Assembly: GCA_964359095.1 (NCBI GenBank)
Contig: CAYHRJ010000023.1
Coordinates: 1-17,570, forward strand
From: JACRJW01 sp964359095
GTDB lineage: Bacteria > Patescibacteriota > Patescibacteriia > UBA9934 > GWF2-40-263
Reading direction: 5' to 3'
DNA: 17,570 nt
Shown one piece after another: positions 7,094 through 13,231 of the stretch (position 1 is the first letter of the stretch; each line of letters starts with the position of its first letter). Position numbers and translations under genes: made by a program. The notes under the pieces were generated by a model. It saw nothing but the letters and a program-made list of their open reading frames with translations. It was not told the origin of the DNA and did not search any database.

Positions 7094-7795
7094 ATGCCTG
7101 CTTCACAACAAACTGAACCCACTCGAGATGAATTCGTGAACCAACGTCTTCGCTGGGCTGAGATCACCGCGGCTGTGGAATACGACCGTCTGTACGGCAA
7201 TCCGCGCAAGGCTCGCGAAACGGCTGTGGCCTGGCTGAGCGTGATCGAGTGTTCGACCATGGGGAGCGTCGAAGGATACACGCGAGGACACTGGAGTCAG
7301 CCTTACGACCCGCCCAAAACCGCAGTAGCCGCCGCTGCACCCGGACTCTCTATGGAGGCATGCGACGTCCGCGTGAGTCTTGTGAAAGCGGGAGAGGAAT
7401 TCCGCGTCTTGGATGAGCACAGGTCCTACGTCCAAGGTCAGGTGGGTGAAGCGTCATTCAAACGCGATCCAAATGAACGCCGCATGAAGATTGCGACATT
7501 CGTTGAAAACTTCGTGTGTGTCTCCTGGCACCAGTTCGGTGCCATCTTCCCAGATCCTGACGCACCAGTCCCGCCGACCTTCCATCTGTGGAAGCTCGGC
7601 GACGAACGCGAACATGAGATCAGCCGCCTCACCTGCTCGCTTCTGCGAATCCACAAAACGGAAGACGCAGCAAAGGAGTGGACACAGCGCCGCGCAGCGG
7701 AGCTCCAAGCCGAACACGACCGCAATCACGCTGCTAAGTGCAAGGACAAAACCTGTGCGCGCCGCGGCCACACGCACCAACCTAGCCACGACTAG
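7094..7795 (+). CDS. Hypothetical protein, 233 aa, with a Cys/His-rich tail
   Basis: I do not recognise this family. The ATG at 7094 is preferred over an upstream TTG at 7070 because AAGGA lies 7 nt before it. The protein appears soluble, with no signal peptide and no membrane helix. The first 60 residues are mixed helix with many Arg and Glu residues, and the middle includes a DPDAPVPPTFHLW stretch. A helical charged region follows, and the last 25 residues carry C-x-x-x-x-C followed by several histidines (CKDKTCARRGHTHQPSH), which could bind a metal. It stands alone between the HU terminator and its own terminator at 7801-7830, with a possible operator upstream. It codes cleanly, with a start, a ribosome site and its own terminator, so it is very probably a real gene of unknown role. 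Confidence 0.75.
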   Translation: MPASQQTEPTRDEFVNQRLRWAEITAAVEYDRLYGNPRKARETAVAWLSVIECSTMGSVEGYTRGHWSQPYDPPKTAVAAAAPGLSMEACDVRVSLVKAGEEFRVLDEHRSYVQGQVGEASFKRDPNERRMKIATFVENFVCVSWHQFGAIFPDPDAPVPPTFHLWKLGDEREHEISRLTCSLLRIHKTEDAAKEWTQRRAAELQAEHDRNHAAKCKDKTCARRGHTHQPSHD

Positions 7796-7800
7796 GACTC

Positions 7801-7830
7801 CCCACCGATCACACTCGCTCGGTGGGTTTT
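7801..7830 (+). terminator. Terminator after the 233-aa unknown gene
   Basis: A perfect 8-bp stem CCCACCGA / TCGGTGGG with a 10-nt loop is followed by TTTTC, five bases after the stop codon. Confidence 0.88.
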
Positions 7831-7838
7831 CATTCTCC

Positions 7839-7859
7839 GTTGGGAGCCTGGCTCCCAAC
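7839..7859. repeat. Short palindrome between convergent genes
   Basis: GTTGGGAGCC-T-GGCTCCCAAC is a 10-bp perfect inverted repeat with a one-base centre. It lies between the two convergent terminators and has no T-run. It resembles intergenic GGAGCCTGGCTCC-type repeats, and a related AGCCTGGGCT string occurs in the truB insert. Confidence 0.6.
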
Positions 7860-7865
7860 TCCAAG

Positions 7866-7892
7866 AGAAAACAACCCCGGCGTGGGGTTGTT
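7866..7892 (-). terminator. Terminator after the MFS transporter gene
   Basis: On the minus strand the stem AACAACCCC / GGGGTTGTT (9 bp, 5-nt loop) is followed by TTTTCTC. It starts directly after the stop codon at 7894. Confidence 0.85.
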
Positions 7893-7893
7893 G

Positions 7894-9066
7894 TTAGGAG
7901 CTTTTTGGCCTAGTGAACCAGAGAACCCCTGATCCCAGAATCAGGAACAGTGCGCAGATCAACCAGACCTGAGAGATCGTCTGTGTTGTGTCAGGCTTGC
8001 CGTCGATCGCGAGCCAGACGACCAGTGGCACAACGGCGAATCCCATGCGACCAAGGAATGACTGCAGGGAACCGAACGTGGCCCGGTAGCTCGTATGAAC
8101 ACGATGCTGTACGAATGCGCTCGTGAGCGGATCGAATAGGCCGCGGCCGATCTCGTGGATGACCAGAGCTGGAACAGCGATGAGGAGCGAAGGCGCAAGC
8201 GCGATCAGTCCAAGTCCCAACCCGCTCAGAAACAAGGAGAGGACAATCAGTCCTGTTTCACGTCCCAGCGGAACCGACGAGCGACGTGCGTATTGCGATG
8301 CTCCAATGAGCCCCACGTACATCACCGCCCAAATCCACGAGAGTCCGAGCTGTCCAACCACGGGTTTGAAGTAGAGCGCCCAGTAGTGATTGAACGAGAT
8401 GACCGCACCAAAGACCATGAGCGCCGCAACCGCCCACAGAAGAGCACGGCTTTGCTTGAGCTGAGCGAGCGCCAAACGGAAGGCAGTGAACTCCGTCACG
8501 TACTCCAGTGGCTCCCCTTTCCCGTTCATGCTTCGATGCGCGATGAAACTCGCCAGAAGCGCACTCACGACAAACGGAACCCAGATGAGTCGATAGTCGA
8601 CAAGCGCAATCGCTGCGCCAGCGAATCCTCCCAGAAGCATGAACACGGACTTCAGAAGCGACTCTGTTGCGTAGACATGGCGCAGAGTCTCGTACCGACC
8701 TTCGCGTGTCAGCGCGTCGGCGATCCACGCTTGGCCAGCACCCGAGATGAAAGCTCCACCGATACCGATGAGTGACTCACTCAGCGCCGCGCTCCAGAAC
8801 CCGGTAGCTTGTGTGTAAGCCAAGGCGCCAACCGCGTAGAAGACGCCACCGAGTTTGAGCGAGAAGGCACGAGAGCGACCATCAGCGATCATTCCCGTGG
8901 GGAGCTCGGCGAGGATAATCGTGCTCCAGAAAATCGCATTCACCAAAGCGATCTCTCCAAGTGAAAGTCCAATCGATTGCAAGAACGGCGTGTAGGCTGT
9001 GACCGTACAAGCCATGCCGATGTGAATGAGCGACATGAACAGGTAATAGATGCGTGCTGCAGACAT
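7894..9066 (-). CDS. Major facilitator superfamily transporter
   Basis: This 390-aa protein is hydrophobic over its whole length, with about 12 predicted transmembrane helices, the usual count for MFS. Between helices 2 and 3 the sequence ELPTGMIADGRSRAFSLKLGG fits the MFS loop motif (G-x-x-x-D-R-x-x-R-R) in diverged form. There is a charged loop in the middle near RSMNGKGEPLEY. The substrate cannot be read from the sequence; a drug or small-metabolite exporter is the simplest guess. The ATG has a strong ribosome site, with AGGAG 8 nt upstream. It is transcribed alone, and its 5' leader holds a terminator with a competing antiterminator, so expression is probably controlled by transcription attenuation. 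That kind of control is typical of inducible resistance genes and amino-acid genes. Confidence 0.9.
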   Translation of the reverse strand: MSAARIYYLFMSLIHIGMACTVTAYTPFLQSIGLSLGEIALVNAIFWSTIILAELPTGMIADGRSRAFSLKLGGVFYAVGALAYTQATGFWSAALSESLIGIGGAFISGAGQAWIADALTREGRYETLRHVYATESLLKSVFMLLGGFAGAAIALVDYRLIWVPFVVSALLASFIAHRSMNGKGEPLEYVTEFTAFRLALAQLKQSRALLWAVAALMVFGAVISFNHYWALYFKPVVGQLGLSWIWAVMYVGLIGASQYARRSSVPLGRETGLIVLSLFLSGLGLGLIALAPSLLIAVPALVIHEIGRGLFDPLTSAFVQHRVHTSYRATFGSLQSFLGRMGFAVVPLVVWLAIDGKPDTTQTISQVWLICALFLILGSGVLWFTRPKSS

Positions 9067-9090
9067 AGAGTTGACTCCTCATGAGAATGA

Positions 9091-9171
9091 AAAAGACCCG
9101 AGGTATTCCCGGGTCGGTTCAAGTCTCATGTGTGAAAAACATCACGCCATCAAAACTGTGCTACCCGGGAA
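9091..9171 (-). promoter_or_regulatory. Transcription attenuator in the MFS leader
   Basis: In the minus-strand RNA, GACCCG / CGGGTC (+ strand 9110-9115 with 9095-9100) forms a hairpin followed by TTTTT, which is an intrinsic terminator 25 nt before the MFS start codon. The 5' side of that hairpin, ACCCGGGAA (+ 9106-9114), is also perfectly complementary over 9 nt to TTCCCGGGT further upstream in the RNA (+ 9163-9171). The two pairings exclude each other, the hallmark of terminator/antiterminator control. A further 6-bp hairpin (+ 9184-9202) lies upstream. Confidence 0.7.
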
Positions 9172-9236
9172 ACAAAAATCGGCTGGAGAAACGAGATCTC
9201 CAAGCGTCCAAATTTTTTCCATGTGGTAACAGGCAT
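9150..9236 (-). CDS. Candidate leader peptide of the MFS attenuator, 28 aa
   Basis: This ATG-to-TGA ORF lies entirely inside the MFS leader. Its codons for V-S-R-V cover the upstream antiterminator arm (+ 9163-9171), and its stop is about 11 nt beyond that arm. A ribosome finishing the peptide would hide the arm and favour termination; a ribosome stalled earlier would leave it free and allow readthrough. The ribosome site is poor (GGG about 10 nt upstream). A second open frame runs from 9249 to 9142, with a possible internal start at 9222, so the frame is uncertain. Confidence 0.35.
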   Translation of the reverse strand: MPVTTWKKFGRLEISFLQPIFVSRVAQF

Positions 9237-9251
9237 TATTCATACCCATAA

Positions 9252-9280
9252 AACATATTCGAAATAGACCATCTCGTCAA
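9252..9280 (-). promoter_or_regulatory. Predicted promoter for the MFS transporter
   Basis: On the minus strand TTGACG and TATGTT are separated by 17 nt. This predicts a leader of about 180 nt that carries the attenuator. Confidence 0.55.
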
Positions 9281-9339
9281 GATCATTTGCCAAAAACGCT
9301 CTTTTCAGGTTAAGTACCTGCACCCCATTCGGAGGAACT

Positions 9340-9846
9340 GTGGGAAACACGCTGAATCAGTACTCAAGCTGCTGTGGACGGATGTTTGAAGGTCATGCCT
9401 ATCCATGGGTGTGTGCCTGCTGCGGCAACCAATTCTGGGACAACCCGACTCCCGTTGTCGTAGTTCTCCTACCGGTGCTGGGTCATGGACACACAGGTCT
9501 GGTCGTCATTCGCCGAGCGATTCCCCCATGCGTGGGAGAGCTCGCCTTGCCTGGTGGATTCCTCGAGATCGAACCGTGGCGCGTCGGTGCGGCTCGCGAG
9601 CTGCGCGAGGAAGGGGTCGCAGAGATTGCAAGCTCCGTCTTACGTCCGTTCACGTTCTTTCCATTCGCCAGCTCAACCAACAACCGACGGGTTCTACTCT
9701 TCTCGATCGCACCACCCGTGTACCTGGAAGACCTTCCACCTTTCCGCCCCAACCAGGAAGTCAGTGAGCGCGTGATCATCTGGGAACCAACCAAACTTTG
9801 CTTCACCACGCATACACAAGCCGTCTTCGAATTCTTCGCAACGTAA
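9340..9846 (+). CDS. Nudix hydrolase with N-terminal zinc ribbon
   Basis: Nudix enzymes cleave nucleoside diphosphates linked to another group, such as ADP-ribose, NADH or damaged NTPs. The first 35 residues form a zinc-ribbon-like module ending in C-A-C-C-G-N-Q-F-W-D-N-P-T-P-V-V, as seen in NudC-like and related proteins. The second knuckle is C25/C28, but the first is CC at 11-12 with serines where another cysteine is expected. The Nudix box begins at G72 and has E78, R86, E87, E90 and E91 in register, but one residue is missing before the final glycine (REEG instead of REExG). The start is a GTG with GGAGG 4 nt upstream. The gene is 168 aa, alone, and followed by its own terminator. The fold and family are clear; the substrate and full activity are not. 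Confidence 0.85.
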   Translation: MGNTLNQYSSCCGRMFEGHAYPWVCACCGNQFWDNPTPVVVVLLPVLGHGHTGLVVIRRAIPPCVGELALPGGFLEIEPWRVGAARELREEGVAEIASSVLRPFTFFPFASSTNNRRVLLFSIAPPVYLEDLPPFRPNQEVSERVIIWEPTKLCFTTHTQAVFEFFAT

Positions 9847-9854
9847 CAACCGCG

Positions 9855-9882
9855 CCCATCGCACACGCCGATGGGTTTTCTT
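9855..9882 (+). terminator. Terminator after the Nudix gene
   Basis: A perfect 7-bp stem CCCATCG / CGATGGG with a 7-nt loop is followed by TTTTCTT. Confidence 0.87.
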
Positions 9883-9885
9883 ATT

Positions 9886-9912
9886 AAAAAGCGGCGCCCG
9901 TCTGGCACCGCT
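9886..9912 (-). terminator. Terminator after the 79-aa gene
   Basis: On the minus strand a 9-bp stem with one G-U pair, AGCGGTGCC / GGCGCCGCT, has a 5-nt loop and is followed by TTTTAAT, a few bases after the stop at 9922. Confidence 0.82.
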
Positions 9913-9921
9913 CGTGTTCTC

Positions 9922-10161
9922 CTACTTCTTCCTCGACAGGAAGTCGATCTCGGAGGACGATAGACCACTCATGCCGCCCATCACTTCTCCGCTTCCGTTG
10001 TAGTAGGTCACCGATCCCATGTTGGCATTGACCTGACGTCCTTGCCTTGAAAAGATGTCAACCTTTTCTTCGATCTGGATGATCAAGTCAGGCTTGGAAC
10101 GCTTTTCGCTCCAAAAGGTTGAAGGAGTCCCATGAAGAACCGTCCAATCGTTGTCAGGCAT
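9922..10161 (-). CDS. Hypothetical small protein, 79 aa, paired with a DUF397-like gene
   Basis: I do not recognise this protein. The ATG at 10161 is chosen because GGGAGG lies 7 nt upstream; a longer reading to 10182 lacks such a site. The product is soluble, with a Trp near each end of the first 25 residues, then IIQIEEKVDIFSRQGR and a glycine/serine-rich segment (YYNGSGEVMGGMSG). It ends in Ser/Asp/Lys. It overlaps the end of the DUF397-like gene by 8 nt, so the two are translationally coupled and probably act together. A terminator follows directly. Small coupled two-gene units like this are often toxin-antitoxin or regulator pairs, but nothing in the sequence itself proves that here. Confidence 0.75.
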   Translation of the reverse strand: MPDNDWTVLHGTPSTFWSEKRSKPDLIIQIEEKVDIFSRQGRQVNANMGSVTYYNGSGEVMGGMSGLSSSEIDFLSRKK

Positions 10162-10390
10162 TATGCACCTCCCGCCACGCATGCACCTCTTTGGTGGTGT
10201 TGAGCGTCCGCTCGTTTGAAACCTTCGGTAAGTCGAATTCGCCGACCTTCACAGCACGAAGGAACACACTCCACTCCTCATGAGTGAAATGCGCCGTCAC
10301 CTTGGCGGCATCGTTGGAATTGCGGACGAACACGCCACGGCGATCGATCGCCGACTTCCCCGCAGAAAAATGATTCGGCGATAGGATCAC
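10154..10390 (-). CDS. DUF397-like small protein, 78 aa
   Basis: The core G-V-F-V-R-N-S-N-D followed by HFTHEEWSVFLRAVKVGEFDL matches the DUF397 pattern (GVAVRDSKDP..., then F[ST]xxEWxxFLxxVKxGEFD). That family is known mainly from actinobacteria, where it usually sits beside an Xre-type helix-turn-helix gene. The start is a GTG with GAGGAG 9 nt upstream; an in-frame ATG at 10474 gives a longer product whose extra residues look non-coding and overlap the opposite gene. The usual N-terminal WxxSSYSGG segment is not evident; instead there is SPNHFSAGKSAIDRRG. The C-terminus has about 25 extra residues. The gene overlaps the 79-aa gene by 8 nt. No HTH partner is visible in the window. The family call rests on motif resemblance only. 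Confidence 0.65.
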   Translation of the reverse strand: MILSPNHFSAGKSAIDRRGVFVRNSNDAAKVTAHFTHEEWSVFLRAVKVGEFDLPKVSNERTLNTTKEVHAWREVHNA

Positions 10391-10937
10391 AACCGTCTTC
10401 TCCTCGCCAGAAAAACTTTTGCAGCTCCGCCAGCAGCAAGTGGAAAATTTTCGGTTCATGCTTCCGCTCATCACAAGTCACAAAAGCCATTCTTCCCCTA
10501 TCGAATTCCATGACACGCTTGAAGGTGTCCTTTCCGTCTCTCACACATTCGGTCGTGCCAAGCGTGCGCGCTATCTCACAAATTATTCTTCAATCAAGCA
10601 GACGTACGGAGAAGCCGTGATGAAGAAATGGGCTGCGTCGGCGCATGATCCAAGACAAAAAACGCGCGTCCAACAGATCATCGTCGATGAACCAGACGGA
10701 AAGATGTTTGCCTCATGGATAAAAGGAAGTAAGACATGGAAACTTCGTTACCTCCCTCAGGAAATTCACTTTACTATTAACTTTGACGTCGTTGATGACA
10801 CGGTCGCCATTACATCTTTTGAACCGCTCTCCATGGTTGTGATCCACTCCAAGGAAGTCGCACAGACGTTAGGACACTTATTTGATCAAACGTGGGATCG
10901 TTGCACACCAAACGCGCAAAAGAAAAAACAGGGCTGA
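10374..10937 (+). pseudogene. TrmB-like regulator missing its N-terminal HTH (5'-truncated)
   Basis: The frame resembles the C-terminal effector half of TrmB-like regulators: FSSPEKLLQLRQQQ leading into a coiled-coil, a middle sensor region, and a final block FTINFDVVDDTVAITSFEPLSMVVIHSKEVAQTLGHLFDQTWD. TrmB proteins are normally about 250 aa with a winged helix at the N-terminus. Here family-like sequence starts right after a stop at 10371, with no start codon before it. The first usable ones are TTG at 10419 and ATG at 10458 (159 aa), neither with a Shine-Dalgarno. The upstream DNA is occupied by the oppositely oriented DUF397-like gene. This looks like a gene that lost its 5' half by rearrangement, although the 159-aa product could still be made. 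A bidirectional terminator follows. Confidence 0.6.
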
Positions 10938-10949
10938 CCCTGTTTTTTT
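10923..10949. terminator. Bidirectional terminator between the TrmB-like gene and proS
   Basis: A perfect 11-bp stem AAAAAACAGGG / CCCTGTTTTTT has a 4-nt loop (CTGA). The A and T arms serve both converging transcripts. It overlaps the last codons of the TrmB-like frame. Confidence 0.9.
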
Positions 10950-12243
10950 ATTCATGTGACGTCAGTCTCTCTGGCGCCGCGAGCCATTCTTTTACTTCTG
11001 TCAGAACGTCCTCTACCTTCACCAACCGCGCGTCAGACTCATGTCGTTCTTTCCATTCGACGGCTTGTTCTTTGAGTGTCTTCTCACTGATCACCAGACG
11101 TAGAGGTATGCCGATCAAATCTGCGTCCGCAAATTTTTCTCCGGCGCGAGTGTCCTCACGATCGTCCCAAAGCACTTCGATGCCAGCGCTCTCAAGCTCA
11201 TCGTGCATTTCCTGCGCGGCTTCGTCGATTTGATTTTTTACACTCTCATCTTTATGTGAAAGGCTCACCAAATGCACATGATACGGCGCGACCGACTTGG
11301 GCCACATCATGCCCGCGTCGTCGTGATGCACTTCCACAATCGATCCCATCACACGCGATGGACCAAAACCATAGCAGCCCATCCATACCTGACCAGCACT
11401 GCCGTCTTCGAGAGTCACATGGAAGCCAAAGTCGTCCGCAAAACGCGTGGAGAGCTTGAAGATGTCGCCGACCTCGATCGCTTTGATTTCCTTGATTCTG
11501 CCCTTTCCACACGTGGGACATGCATCGCCGTCTTTCACTTCTGCAATCTCACGGTTCACAGCCCAGTGACATTCACCACACTGGTAGATCAAATCTTCAC
11601 CAGAGGGAGTCGCTACTTGATACTCATGACTATATTTTGAGAACACGCCACCGGATGCTTCTGTCACGATCGCATTCAATCCGCAACGAGCAAACACGGT
11701 GAGATACTGTTGCTTCACGCGATCGTAATAGACTTCTAATTCCTCAAGAGATGTATGGAAGCTATACATGTCCTTCATCGCAAACTCGCGTCCACGCAAA
11801 AGTCCAGACTTGGCACGCGCCTCGTTGCGAAACTTATCTTGAATCTGGTAGACGCTCACGGGCAAATCTTTGTATGACTTCACATACTGTTGCACGAGCG
11901 GCGTTACCACTTCCTCGTGCGTAGGTCCCAGAGCAAATTCTTTATCGCCCGCACCCCTCAACTTAAACAACACATCAATCGCATCCCAACGTTTGGTGGT
12001 TTCCCACGGCGCTTTAGGAATGAGCGCTGGCATGAGCACTTCTTGTCCGTCGACGGCATTCATCTCTTCGCGAACGATCGTTTTAATTTTGGTGAGTACA
12101 CGCAATCCAAGAGGGAGATACGTATAGATCCCAGCCGCCAACTGATTGATAAAGCCAGCTTGCACCAGCAGGCGAGCATTGACCGAGTCCGCATCATGAG
12201 GAATTTCTTTTGAAGTGCGGCCGAAAAGTTTTGAATATCGCAT
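10948..12243 (-). CDS. proS: Prolyl-tRNA synthetase, short form without editing domain
   Basis: This class II synthetase charges tRNA-Pro. The N-terminal block RYSKLFGRTSKEIP, motif 1 region, motif 2 (FRNEARAKSGLLRGREFAMKDMYSFH) and motif 3 region (YGFGPSRVMGSIVEVHHD) are all present, followed by the C-terminal anticodon-binding domain. The usual bacterial enzyme is about 570 aa, with an insertion of about 180 aa between motifs 2 and 3 that hydrolyses Ala-tRNA-Pro. Here that space is about 75 residues and holds two CxxC pairs (C222/C225, C242/C245) that look like a zinc knuckle. AGGA lies about 10 nt before the ATG. The upstream hydrolase gene ends 15 nt earlier, so both are probably on one transcript. 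Editing in cis is expected to be absent. Confidence 0.95.
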   Translation of the reverse strand: MRYSKLFGRTSKEIPHDADSVNARLLVQAGFINQLAAGIYTYLPLGLRVLTKIKTIVREEMNAVDGQEVLMPALIPKAPWETTKRWDAIDVLFKLRGAGDKEFALGPTHEEVVTPLVQQYVKSYKDLPVSVYQIQDKFRNEARAKSGLLRGREFAMKDMYSFHTSLEELEVYYDRVKQQYLTVFARCGLNAIVTEASGGVFSKYSHEYQVATPSGEDLIYQCGECHWAVNREIAEVKDGDACPTCGKGRIKEIKAIEVGDIFKLSTRFADDFGFHVTLEDGSAGQVWMGCYGFGPSRVMGSIVEVHHDDAGMMWPKSVAPYHVHLVSLSHKDESVKNQIDEAAQEMHDELESAGIEVLWDDREDTRAGEKFADADLIGIPLRLVISEKTLKEQAVEWKERHESDARLVKVEDVLTEVKEWLAAPERLTSHE

Positions 12244-12258
12244 AGTGACGAAATCCTA

Positions 12259-13140
12259 TCAGATACTGACTCGTTTCGCCAAATAGCCGACAGCCTTGCC
12301 TTCCTCCCAATGCTTAGTAATTTTCGGGAATACGAGCATGCCGTTGTAACAGGCGATGAGAGAAGACTCCCCAAGATATCCAATCACTTGTCCGGGGAAA
12401 AACGGCTCCCATGAGTGATCACCGAAACCTTGTGCAAACTGGAATCCGTCTTTGGTGAGAATGATCGGCTCGACGAGTTCATACATTTCTCGCAAACACG
12501 TTGGCATTGTGGATGTGTGGACAATCAGTTCAAGATCGCTAAGGAGATCTAAAATATTTTCAATGACATCATCGGCTCGACTCGTGTCAGACGCTTGTCC
12601 GGTCTCATAACTAATCCCAATGCCGCCATGCGCTTCTGTGTACTCGTCGGTGGTGACGCTCGATCCTCCCATGATGAAATTTGGATCCGCCAAAATTTTA
12701 TCGCACAAAAACCAACGATTGACTTCCTCATGGTGAGACGAGTGCAGACACGAAAGAAATGGTTCAGACGGTTTGTTCGTCGAGTGGATATCGACGACAA
12801 CATCACTCTTTGCAAGAAACGGCGCGATCTCTCGAGCACGCGAGTCCTCGTAAGTTCCGTCTGGCTCACGACTTAAGAGATCTGTCGAATATGACCTATT
12901 CAAATCGTGAAATGGTTGACTGCCGCGTTCGTTGATCTCAATCGCGCGTGGGTTGCCCAAAATCAGATTGAGCGTGCCGCGTTCAATTGTGAGCGCGCCT
13001 GATTCGATCATCGCCTTCAACTTCAAAACAACCTCGGTTCCTGTGCGTTCATTACCGTGTGTTCCGCCAATAATCGTGAGCGTCTTGCCGGCTCGTACTC
13101 CCTCTCGTGTCCAAATGCCTTCTATTTTTTGCTCGAGCAT
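12259..13140 (-). CDS. Aspartoacylase/succinylglutamate desuccinylase-like zinc hydrolase
   Basis: This belongs to the AstE/AspA group of M14-type zinc-dependent amidohydrolases, which remove acyl groups from amino acids. The zinc ligands are visible: H28 and E31 in GGTHGNE, and H119 in VVDIHST. The NPRA (63-66) and HDLNR (78-82) motifs that bind substrate carboxylate are also present. The C-terminal part, with FFPGQVIG and YNGMLVFP, matches the family's beta domain. The start is uncertain. ATG at 13140 begins just before the first conserved strand and leaves a 91-nt divergent gap; ATGs at 13197 and 13200 would add about 20 less typical residues, and none has a Shine-Dalgarno. The total of 293 aa fits the family. 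It lies immediately upstream of proS, and the reason for that link is unknown. Confidence 0.85.
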   Translation of the reverse strand: MLEQKIEGIWTREGVRAGKTLTIIGGTHGNERTGTEVVLKLKAMIESGALTIERGTLNLILGNPRAIEINERGSQPFHDLNRSYSTDLLSREPDGTYEDSRAREIAPFLAKSDVVVDIHSTNKPSEPFLSCLHSSHHEEVNRWFLCDKILADPNFIMGGSSVTTDEYTEAHGGIGISYETGQASDTSRADDVIENILDLLSDLELIVHTSTMPTCLREMYELVEPIILTKDGFQFAQGFGDHSWEPFFPGQVIGYLGESSLIACYNGMLVFPKITKHWEEGKAVGYLAKRVSI

Positions 13141-13231
13141 ACTTTCAGAGCATACGCCAAACTTACACCTGTTGCCAGGCTCGCTTTTTATTTCCATCAT
13201 GATACAGTCTGGCTGCTCCTTGGAGGTTGCC

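Noticed and set aside
10278..10544. Minus-strand 88-aa ORF with protein-like composition overlapping the TrmB-like and DUF397-like genes
   Set aside because: It is antisense to the TrmB-like frame and overlaps the DUF397-like gene in another frame. It has no ribosome site and matches no family. It is more likely a shadow, although a frameshifted N-terminus for the DUF397-like gene cannot be fully excluded.
12932..13231. Longer reading of the 244-aa gene back to 12932
   Set aside because: This part is antisense to the conserved zinc-binding region of the aspartoacylase-like gene, and a GGAGG site marks the start at 13232.
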